64,000 bases of DNA from Chitinophagaceae bacterium (GTDB taxonomy: Bacteria > Bacteroidota > Bacteroidia > Chitinophagales > Chitinophagaceae), in the NCBI GenBank assembly GCA_016713085.1, contig JADJPV010000002.1:372001-436000 (forward strand), given 5' to 3'. Position numbers and translations under genes: made by a program. The notes beneath the pieces are model-generated. The model had not been told where the DNA came from. It saw only the letters and a program-made list of their open reading frames with translations, and did not search any database. Of the stretch, positions 54,815 to 64,000 are shown piece after piece. The first letter of the stretch is position 1, and each line of letters begins with the position of its first letter.

Positions 54815-55712
54815 TTATTTTATGTATTCAGTAATTTTTTTATTTATATCTTCTAAGATGTCCAAATATGAGTTGACCGCTTGAAAATGAGTAGTAGTTA
54901 CATAGGTCATATCTGTATGTGCAGAGTTTACTTCATTGGCAATATCATTTATTTCTATTGCATTATAATCTTCTGGAATATGGGGAGCTGAAATTTGAAC
55001 TAATGGGATAACAAATCTCTCAATGAATTTTGCTCTGTCTTTTAAGCCGTTGTCAGTAATAACCTCAGTGTCTTCAAAAATTTAATTCTATTTTCACTAT
55101 AATTTATCATAAACAAATCGTCATCTCGAAACTTCCATTTCTTTATTCCATTTTCAAATTCGAAGTCTACGCCTCGTTGATTACATAACTCAAAATATTT
55201 AGTATAAAGAAGTTTTCTATATGAATAAAATTTGTCTTCATGAAAATTATACTTTTTAATATATGTTCTAAGTTCATCTCTAAGAGAAGTTCTAAAGTCA
55301 TTAAGTGTGTATAGGCTTGATAAAGCTCGTTGAGTTTCTGGATTTCTTCCTGTTTGTTTACTCCTGTGTCTTTGTATAGAAATTTCACATCGATAAAATG
55401 AAGAAAATCCGCATTAATCCCTTGGTTAAACTCAAGTCTGAAGTCCTGTTTTTCTATATATTCTTTTAGGTTTTGTATTTGATTTGCGACTGATGAGTTT
55501 AACTGTGCCAAACTGTTTTTAAATAAGCTAACTTCTGTGGAAAGTAGTTCCTTTTCCTCAATACGTTTGTCTCGTTTCTCATTTGAGTAAATTCTGGTTG
55601 CTATCCAATAACCACCAAATATGCTTAATATCCCAATGATAACCGAAAACCAGTCAAACCAGTTTGGCATGAAATCCCAAAAGGTTCCTTGTAAAATATG
55701 AAAACAGTTCAT
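54815..55712 (-). CDS. Membrane-anchored coiled-coil protein, two frameshifts
   Basis: The N-terminus holds one membrane helix (WFSVIIGILSIFGGYWIATR), then a basic/acidic helical region (EKRDKRIEEKELLSTEVSLF, SVANQIQNLKEYIEKQDFRL). Two breaks are inferred: one A at 55343-55345 gives EENPETQRALSSLYTLNDFR, and one T at 55076-55080 gives KFFEDTEVITDNGLKDRAKF. Together they make a 299-residue frame ending DILEDINKKITEYIK at 54815. The layout, a membrane anchor plus a long cytoplasmic helical domain, is common in effector or sensor proteins of phage-defence operons, but I cannot match a family. The start could be 55712 or 55670. Confidence 0.6.
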
Positions 55713-55909
55713 TTTGTGCGGGTTCTAAAAAAGTATTCAAATCTCTAAATTATGCTATAAGAAGTAGCTCTCAAAATGTGACATTAATAATCAATCAAAA
55801 GGCGTTCTATATTTTGAATTGTTACAGCTTCAATATAAATTTAATAATCGATTATAAACGTTCCCTCTTATCAATCCCCGGCCGACGTGGGCGTCAGACG
55901 AGGTATCAG

Positions 55910-57055
55910 TCACCTCATCACCCCATCCACAATTCCCTTCAGCTCTTTATACTTTGAGTTGCGTCCTTTGTTTTTGAGATTATATACAAATAAAAAGGCG
56001 CAGTATTTTTTTTCATTCTCCACCCAGGGAAAGGAGCCAAAGAGTCCGGGGCTGCTGACGGCGTTGCTTCGTTTACTGTCGGGCATGGCATCTTTTTTAT
56101 CGGCAATGGCAAGGGGTGAGTCCATCATCCATTCACCAAAACCATAACCCCAGGTGCCTGCTTCTTCGGGTGAGCTCATGATCACCACATCACGGCCAAC
56201 ACGGTTCTTCTGCATTTCATTGATGAGTGCTTTGCTGATAATGCGTTTGCCTTTGTATTCACCTTCATTCAATATCATGGTGAGGAAGTTCATATAATCT
56301 AAGGGTGTACTGAAAGCGCCACCTGCTGCCAATGGTACTCCGTTTTTTCCAAAGTCGGTATTCTTCATTTCCAATGGTTCGGCTATGCGTTCATGAAAGG
56401 CGGTTTCAAAATCCTTCTCACTTACTTTTTCAATAATGGCGGCAATGATCTGCAAACCTGCATTGCTGTAATGAAAGGTTTTACCGGGTGTTCCTTCCAT
56501 GGGTGCGTTGGCAATTTTGTCCATTGCATCGGCCATGCTTTTTACACTCTTCATGCCTTCGAGCATTTCACGGAGTCCGCCTGCATTGATGCCCGTTTGG
56601 TGGGTAAGACAATGCCATACACGGATGCCTCCTTTTCCATACTTGGTCATGATGGGTAAAAACTTTCCAATAGAATCGTTGAGGCGGAATTTGTTTTCAT
56701 CAATATAGGTCATGGCGAGTGCGGCGGTGAGCCACTTGCTGCAGCTGGCAATGCGTTCACGGGTGGTGTCGGCATATTCCCGTAACAGATAATCTTCATC
56801 GGCACCGGTTATTTTAGAACGAACCTTGGCACGGTTCTCCTGTTGCTTACTGAGTTTATTGAAACTCTGGTTGTACACGATCTTTCCGTCTTTATAAACG
56901 AGCATGACGGCACGGCCTCCGAGATCGGGGAGGTTGCTGTTGATCCAGTCGGTTAGTTTGGTAAAGTCCTGCTGTGCAAAACCGAACTGAAAGAATAACA
57001 GGAAAAGCAGCGTTGTACTGACTTTGGGGCGGATTATGAAGGCGAACTGTGACAT
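55910..57055 (-). CDS. Serine hydrolase (class C beta-lactamase fold)
   Basis: A 381-residue exported protein from the ATG at 57055 (signal VSTTLLFLLFFQFGFAQ). Active-site motifs are intact: IASCSKWLTAALAMTYID gives SxxK, HYSNAGLQIIAAIIEK gives YxN, and SSPGLFGSFPWVENEK stands where the third motif should be. The 32-residue upstream extension to 57151 is translated from a repeat and is not credible. It is closely similar in layout to the degenerate gene at 22.4 kb, but here catalysis looks possible. Likely a beta-lactamase-related esterase or peptidase. Confidence 0.87.
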   Translation of the reverse strand: MSQFAFIIRPKVSTTLLFLLFFQFGFAQQDFTKLTDWINSNLPDLGGRAVMLVYKDGKIVYNQSFNKLSKQQENRAKVRSKITGADEDYLLREYADTTRERIASCSKWLTAALAMTYIDENKFRLNDSIGKFLPIMTKYGKGGIRVWHCLTHQTGINAGGLREMLEGMKSVKSMADAMDKIANAPMEGTPGKTFHYSNAGLQIIAAIIEKVSEKDFETAFHERIAEPLEMKNTDFGKNGVPLAAGGAFSTPLDYMNFLTMILNEGEYKGKRIISKALINEMQKNRVGRDVVIMSSPEEAGTWGYGFGEWMMDSPLAIADKKDAMPDSKRSNAVSSPGLFGSFPWVENEKKYCAFLFVYNLKNKGRNSKYKELKGIVDGVMR

Positions 57056-57089
57056 TGTTACTGCTTTTTTTTGTTGGATAGTGATTTGA

Positions 57090-57260
57090 GGGATAAGGCA
57101 AAGAGGCAACGAGGCAAAGAGGCGGAGGCACAGGCAACAGCCAAAAGGCAACGAGGCTGAACGAATTTACTTATTTCAGATTAAGGAAGAAAGGGAAAGA
57201 GGAAGAAAGGCAACGAGGCAAAGAGGGAACAGCCAAAAGGCAAAGAGGGAAGGCAGTTAA
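57090..57260. repeat. GGCAACGAGGCAAAGAGG-type repeat cluster
   Basis: GGCAACGAGGCAAAGAGG occurs at 57105-57122 and 57209-57226, and CAGCCAAAAGGCAA occurs twice nearby, so the stretch between 57090 and 57260 is built of purine-rich G/A repeats. It forms the left part of the 500-bp gap before clpB and holds no gene. Repeats of this type are widespread between genes in this group. Confidence 0.6.
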
Positions 57261-57362
57261 ACACAGAGGAATGGAGGTGATGAGATACACAGAGGGTTGA
57301 AGAGAGTGTTAGAAAAATGAATATGAGTTGAAGTGGAAGAATAATAAGGCCTAACCCTCGGT

Positions 57363-57527
57363 CCCTCTCCGAAGGAGAGGGAGGCCAGGCAAAAGAAATT
57401 GAATCAACAGTTGTAATTAAGCATTTGAGCAGTTGAATATTTTTCATCCATATTCAAGTGTTGAAATGGAAGAACAAATAGATCATTAAAAACATGCAGC
57501 ACCGCTTCCTCTCTGAAGGAGAGGAAG
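57363..57527. repeat. Pair of CTCTCC-type palindromes upstream of clpB
   Basis: CCCTCTCCGAAGGAGAGGG (57363-57381) and CTTCCTCTC / GAGAGGAAG (57505-57527, TGAAG loop) are related hairpins. They are REP-like, and the second ends 28 bp before the clpB ATG, within its likely leader. Between them is unremarkable AT-rich sequence. Confidence 0.55.
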
Positions 57528-57555
57528 ATGGAAGGTGAGGCCAAAAACACACTAT

Positions 57556-60200
<2,645 letters not shown>

Positions 60201-60282
60201 GAACTGGATTGTTATAATAGAATAAGCAACAAAGAGAAGAAAGAAAGGATCTATTCATCATTTCAAAAAACAAGAGGAATAT

Positions 60283-60849
60283 ATGGCACATAGTAAAGCA
60301 CCGGAAATTGAGATTATCCCAACCAAGAATATCTGGGTGGGTGATAAAGAAGCTCCGGTAAAATTGGTGATGTTTGGTGATTACGAAAGTGAGCCCTGCG
60401 CAAAAGCCAATGAGGTAGTAAATCAGCTGATGGAGAAGTATGAAGGTAAATTGCAATTCAACTTCCGTCATTTTCCGTTAACCAGGATTCACCAGCGTGC
60501 ACACAAAGCAGCAGAAGCTTCTATTGGTGCGGCGCAGGAAGGAAAGTTTTGGGAAATGCATAATTTGTTATTTGCCAAACGCAGACAATTGGGAACCATC
60601 AGCTTGAAAGGATATGCTAAAGAAAGCGGTGTTACAGATAAAAACTTTTTAAGCAAACTGGTTGACTCTGTTTACGGATGGAGTGTGAGAGTTGACTTAC
60701 TGGAAGGTGCGAACAAAGGAATTAAAGATGTACCGTTCTTTTATATCAATGATGAGCCTTATAAAGGTCCCATCAACCTGAGCGCATTCAGTAAGGTGAT
60801 TGATGAACTGTCGAAAGCAAAGAAAGCACCGGCGAAGAAGAGAGCGTAG
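60283..60849 (+). CDS. DsbA-fold protein without CxxC
   Basis: A 188-residue thioredoxin/DsbA-fold protein of the DsbA-like group often linked to Na+/H+ antiporters or stress. EAPVKLVMFGDYESEPCAKA has a single Cys (SEPC) where DsbA has CPHC, FRHFPLTRIHQRAHKAAEAS is the typical helical insertion, and VPFFYINDEPYKGPINLSAF is the cis-Pro region. It ends in a Lys/Ala tail. Without CxxC it is not a classical oxidase; it could be a glutathione- or mono-Cys-dependent enzyme. It lies 82 bp after clpB. Confidence 0.8.
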   Translation: MAHSKAPEIEIIPTKNIWVGDKEAPVKLVMFGDYESEPCAKANEVVNQLMEKYEGKLQFNFRHFPLTRIHQRAHKAAEASIGAAQEGKFWEMHNLLFAKRRQLGTISLKGYAKESGVTDKNFLSKLVDSVYGWSVRVDLLEGANKGIKDVPFFYINDEPYKGPINLSAFSKVIDELSKAKKAPAKKRA

Positions 60850-60916
60850 GATAATGTACGGTGTTAGATGTAAGAAGTACGATGTAAGAAGAATACAGAA
60901 GATAGAATTTAGAAGG

Positions 60917-60948
60917 GGCAACAGCTTGTAAGAGTTGTTGCCTTTTTG
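60917..60948 (+). terminator. Terminator after the DsbA-fold gene
   Basis: GGCAACAGCTT / GAGTTGTTGCC stem with GTAA loop, then T5. A GTACGGTGTTAGATGTAAGAAG-like low-complexity spacer precedes it; a similar spacer is at 9.68 kb. Confidence 0.75.
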
Positions 60949-61027
60949 TTTGCAGTTATTTTGCTGTGAAAAAAAACTCTGATTTCTCTGTAAGAAAAAA
61001 ATCATCTTTACAGCTTATTCTAAATTT

Positions 61028-62254
61028 ATGGCAGGCAATCAGAAAGCAGCAATTGGATTTATTTTTATCACTTTATTAATTGATGTGATTGGTTTTGGTA
61101 TCATCATTCCAGTAATCCCAAAACTGATTGAAGAGCTTGCACATGTGGGTGTAAGTGAGGCTTCGCAAATTGGCGGATGGTTGATGTCTTCCTTTGCTGC
61201 CACGCAGTTTTGTTTTTCTCCACTAATGGGAAACTTAAGTGACAAATATGGCCGTCGCCCCGTATTGCTTGCATCGCTGTTTGCTTTTTCTCTTGATTAT
61301 ATTATTCTTGTTTTTGCACCAACACTGGCCTGGTTATTTGTCGGCCGTATTATAGCCGGTATTACAGGTGCAAGTTTTTCTACTGCCACTGCTTATATTG
61401 CTGATATCAGTAATGCAGAAAACCGTGCAAAGAATTTTGGTATGATTGGAGCTGCATTTGGTTTAGGTTTTGTAATTGGTCCTGTTTTGGGAGGATTGCT
61501 TGGCAGCTTTGGTGCAAGGGTTCCGTTTATGGTTGCAGCCGGTTTGTGTATGCTGAATTTTTTGTATGGCTATTTTATTTTGCCTGAATCATTGAAGCCG
61601 GAGAACAGAAGAAAGTTTGAATGGAAAAGAGCGATACCGGGTGTGAGTTTAATGAACCTGAAAAAATATCCAGCCATTGGCGGTTTAATTGTTGCATTAA
61701 TTCTTGTTTATCTCGGTTCACATGCGGTGCAGAGTAACTGGAGTTTCTTTACCATTGAAAAGTTTAAGTGGGATTCGAAGATGATTGGTTTTTCTTTAGC
61801 GGCTGTTGGTTTACTGGTTGGTGCTGTGCAGGGTGGATTAACGAGAGTGATTAATCCAAAACTTGGGAATGAAAAAAGTATTTATATCGGTCTTGCTTTA
61901 TATACATTGGGTATGTTCCTGTTTGCTTTTGCCTCACAGAGCTGGATGATGTTTGTGTTTTTAATTCCTTACTGTTTGGGTGGGATCTGTGGCCCGGCAT
62001 TGCAATCCATCATGGCACAGCATGTTCCTGCTAATGAACAGGGTGAACTGCAGGGATCACTTGCAGGATTGATGAGTGCAACTACTATTATTGGTCCGGC
62101 AATGATGACGAATATTTTTGCTTACTTCACTTCAAAATCGGCACCTGTTTATTTTCCGGGTTCTTCTTTTTTCCTGGGCTTTCTGTTTATGCTGGCCAGT
62201 GCCATTGTTGCGTATTATGCATTGCATAAACAAATGCGGACGGCGAAATCATAA
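61028..62254 (+). CDS. Tet-like MFS efflux transporter
   Basis: A 408-residue, 12-helix MFS protein of the TCR/Tet (DHA1) type. GFIFITLLIDVIGFGIIIPV is helix 1 with the family's D-x-x-G motif, GNLSDKYGRRPVLLASLFAF is loop 2-3 motif A, and GLGFVIGPVLGGLLGSFGAR is motif C, the antiporter signature. The C-terminal helix is followed by a short tail, LHKQMRTAKS. It probably exports a drug or metabolite with proton antiport; resistance to tetracycline itself is not implied. It is convergent with the peptidase gene across a REP-like element. Confidence 0.9.
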   Translation: MAGNQKAAIGFIFITLLIDVIGFGIIIPVIPKLIEELAHVGVSEASQIGGWLMSSFAATQFCFSPLMGNLSDKYGRRPVLLASLFAFSLDYIILVFAPTLAWLFVGRIIAGITGASFSTATAYIADISNAENRAKNFGMIGAAFGLGFVIGPVLGGLLGSFGARVPFMVAAGLCMLNFLYGYFILPESLKPENRRKFEWKRAIPGVSLMNLKKYPAIGGLIVALILVYLGSHAVQSNWSFFTIEKFKWDSKMIGFSLAAVGLLVGAVQGGLTRVINPKLGNEKSIYIGLALYTLGMFLFAFASQSWMMFVFLIPYCLGGICGPALQSIMAQHVPANEQGELQGSLAGLMSATTIIGPAMMTNIFAYFTSKSAPVYFPGSSFFLGFLFMLASAIVAYYALHKQMRTAKS

Positions 62255-62273
62255 AGATCATCTTAGAACGTCT

Positions 62274-62395
62274 TTTCGACCGGAGGGAGAAATCTCATTG
62301 TACTCATCAATAAGAATGGATTGAGATTTCTCATCCTGCGAATGTTTTGCACATAGAAAAACATATTGCAAGCAGGATTCGAAATGACGGTTGAA
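62274..62395. repeat. REP-like element with GAGAAATCTCA arms
   Basis: GAGAAATCTCA (62287-62297) and TGAGATTTCTC (62322-62332) are perfect inverted arms. The wider element reads TTTCGACCGGAGGGAGAAATC, and its right end is GCAGGATTCGAAATGACGG. Elements with this text are widespread between genes in Bacteroidota and other bacteria. It fills the convergent gap and may serve as a terminator or processing site. Confidence 0.65.
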
Positions 62396-62398
62396 AGA

Positions 62399-63845
62399 TT
62401 ATTTATCTGTCATCAGCATTTTATAATAGAAGATCATCCGTTTTAAATCAGTAATGGGAATGCGTTCATCAATGCCATGAAAACCTTTTGCATCGGTCAT
62501 CGGAGCAAAGTTGACCACTGCATCACTGAAAGGACGGAAATACCGTGAATCAGTTGCTCCAACCATCAGGTATGGTGATACAATGACTTCAGGGACTATC
62601 TTGTACGTAATGGCTTCTACTTTTTTAAACATCAGGTGTTCAGAGGAAGTTAATGCAGAAGGTTCCATCAGTGAAATGGTTTGTTTCTTTACTGTTACAC
62701 GTTCATCATTGATTGCCTTCTTTACAAAATTTACTACATCATCACTTGTTTCGTCGGTAAGAATGCGGCTGTTGAACGTTGCTTTTGCAACAGATGGAAT
62801 TACATTGTCTTTGATCCCTGCTTTTACTATTGTAGGAACAAGCGTTGTATGAATCAATGCATTGGTTTGTTTGGTTTTTTCCAGTTCAGTAATGAGCATA
62901 CTTCTGAATAACCACTGGTTGCTTAATGCCATGCGGTTCAGTAATCCACCGCCGGGGCCAATGCGTAAAAACAATTCCTGGATAGGAGGAGTTATTTTTG
63001 CCGGCATCTGCTGTGCCCTGATTTTTGCAATGGCACTGTTTAGTATATCAATGGCCGTTTCTGGAAATGGCATGGAAGAATGTCCGCCGGGAATTTCAAC
63101 GGTTAGATCAATATTTACATAACCTTTTTCACCCACACCTATTACTGCAACAGGTCGTTGCAATTCTTTAAAATGTTCCCTGTCTACCTGGCCGCCTTCA
63201 TCGAGTACCAGTTCAGGGTGAATCTTCTGTTCTTTGAACCAGGCAGAAATTTTAGCAGCACCTCTTTTTCCTGCAATTTCTTCATCATGACCAAAGCATA
63301 AAGTAAATCGTACGTTCGGGTTGAAAATTTTCTTTGAGCAATTGTTCGGCTGCTTCAAAAATAGAAATGGCCGAAGCTTTATCATCTACTGCACCTCTTC
63401 CCCAAATTGTATCGCCTTTAATTGTTCCACTGAAGGATGGAACGCTCCAGTTTTTTTCTGCAACAGCTTCAACCGGCACCACATCCATGTGTGCCATGAT
63501 CACATAGGGTTTCAGGCTTGTATCTTTTCCTTTCCATGTATATAGATAACTGAACTCACTGAAAATTTGTCTTGGTAATTTTTGATGAACTGTTGGATAG
63601 GTAGTTTCTAAAAACACACGGAATTTCAGAAACTCAGTTGTATCAATGGGAAGTGTATCGCCAAAAGAAACTGTTTTGATCCGGATTGCCTGGCTGAGGT
63701 GCAGGGCAGCCGAATCACTGATACCTGTTACGGCAACAGATGGATAAACCGGAATTATTTTACTGAAGCGGATTGTGTTGAACAGCAATACGGCCGACAG
63801 CACAAGTATAGCTGTCAAAAGCAGGAAAAAGAAACGTTTGAACAT
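62399..63845 (-). CDS. M20-family peptidase (PM20D1/CPS1-like), frameshifted
   Basis: A metallo-carboxypeptidase with an N-terminal membrane helix (FFFLLLTAILVLSAVLLFNT). The ATG at 63845 is preferred. The first frame has PYVIMAHMDVVPV (metal ligand H-x-D) and GRGAVDDKASAISIFEAAEQ, and ends at a stop after TIYFMLWS. The second has FGHDEEIAGKRGAAKISAWF with the catalytic EE, AHPDL-like VGATDSRYF and FHGIDERIPI. Deleting one base at about 63296-63300 joins TIYFSFGHDEEIAG and gives 481 residues, the family length. Related M20 enzymes act on dipeptides or N-acyl amino acids. The + strand ATG at 63985 may begin a divergent gene beyond the window. Confidence 0.87.
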
Positions 63846-64000
63846 AGCGCAGATTTTGGTGCAGGTAATATACAACAGATAAATGAATCATGATTTAACT
63901 GTTTACAGGAATGGATATTTGGAAAGACCATTACCTTTAAGAATCAAATTTCAATTGTAACCACCAAAGCCCGGTCTTGTATCAATGAAACAGGAAAAAA

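Noticed and set aside
55870..55909. GC-rich stretch with GACG/CGTC palindrome at the right edge of the island as an attachment site
   Set aside because: No matching direct repeat was found at the left edge near 52.8-52.9 kb, and no integrase is present.
57181..57447. 88-codon minus-strand frame and the 32-residue N-terminal extension of the 55.9 kb serine hydrolase
   Set aside because: Both are translations of purine-rich repeats (Leu/Pro/Cys-rich), not family-conserved.
63985..64000. ATG AAA CAG GAA at the right edge, possibly the start of a rightward gene
   Set aside because: Only five codons are visible; nothing supports it beyond position.

Overview
The window looks like chromosomal DNA of a Bacteroidota bacterium, most likely Chitinophagaceae or a close relative. 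The basis is a SusC/SusD pair, gliding-phylum style lipoproteins and outer-membrane barrels, an ECF sigma factor coupled to a barrel protein, LVIVD-repeat and OmpA/PD40 proteins, weak AT-rich ribosome-binding regions, and TAnnTTTG-type promoter boxes. I saw no rRNA, tRNA, CRISPR array or prophage.

Layout. 1-4.2 kb: the start of gcvP (leftward), a YkgJ-type cysteine-cluster protein sharing a terminator hairpin with a collagen-like lipoprotein, a frameshifted barrel, a lipoprotein, and two small repeated hairpin units. 4.2-8.5 kb: ubiX, an MBL hydrolase, an MFS exporter, a deoxynucleoside kinase and folK. 8.6-17 kb: an ABC-2 permease, an SRPBCC protein, then anmK divergent from a DeoR regulator followed by SusC/SusD, which suggests an amino-sugar or muropeptide uptake locus. 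17-21 kb: an ECF sigma factor, a predicted envelope-spanning anti-sigma/barrel protein, an LVIVD lipoprotein and a small secreted protein. 21-30 kb: queG, a degenerate serine hydrolase, OmpA/PD40, an amino-acid permease and a TPR protein. 30-36 kb: a leftward cluster with D-aminoacylase, an APC permease, a PBP-fold serine hydrolase and a DUF1624 protein, suggesting D-amino-acid or peptide salvage. 36-38.8 kb: three tandem paralogues of an uncharacterised His-rich single-pass membrane family. 39-45 kb: cydA-cydB-tlpA, a lipoprotein and katG (oxygen and peroxide handling). 45-47 kb: short, partly broken hypothetical genes. 47-49.3 kb: a glycolytic pair, fbaB and a phosphofructokinase with PPi-type residues. 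49.3-52.8 kb: Asp-box protein, membrane-bound winged-helix regulator, and a REP-associated (RAYT-like) transposase with REP-type hairpins. 52.9-55.7 kb: an AT-rich island of three genes (HNH nuclease, Cys-His-Asp transglutaminase-like protein, membrane coiled-coil protein), the best candidate for an undescribed accessory system. 55.9-64 kb: serine hydrolase, repeat-rich spacer, clpB, DsbA-fold protein, Tet-like MFS and an M20 peptidase.

A property of the whole window is the number of broken reading frames. At least fifteen single-event frameshifts were found, most of them at homopolymers, including in clpB and katG. In every clearly reconstructed gene a one- or two-base correction restores one continuous family-length frame. 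This looks like uncorrected long-read consensus error rather than mass pseudogenisation, so the split genes are annotated here as single genes with the inferred break point stated.

Candidates for novelty, in order: the His-rich triplet at 36-38.8 kb; the island at 52.9-55.7 kb; the RAYT with nested REP elements; the predicted inner-to-outer-membrane anti-sigma barrel; and the twin 37-bp repeat/hairpin units at 3.4-3.6 kb. All functional proposals for these are inference.
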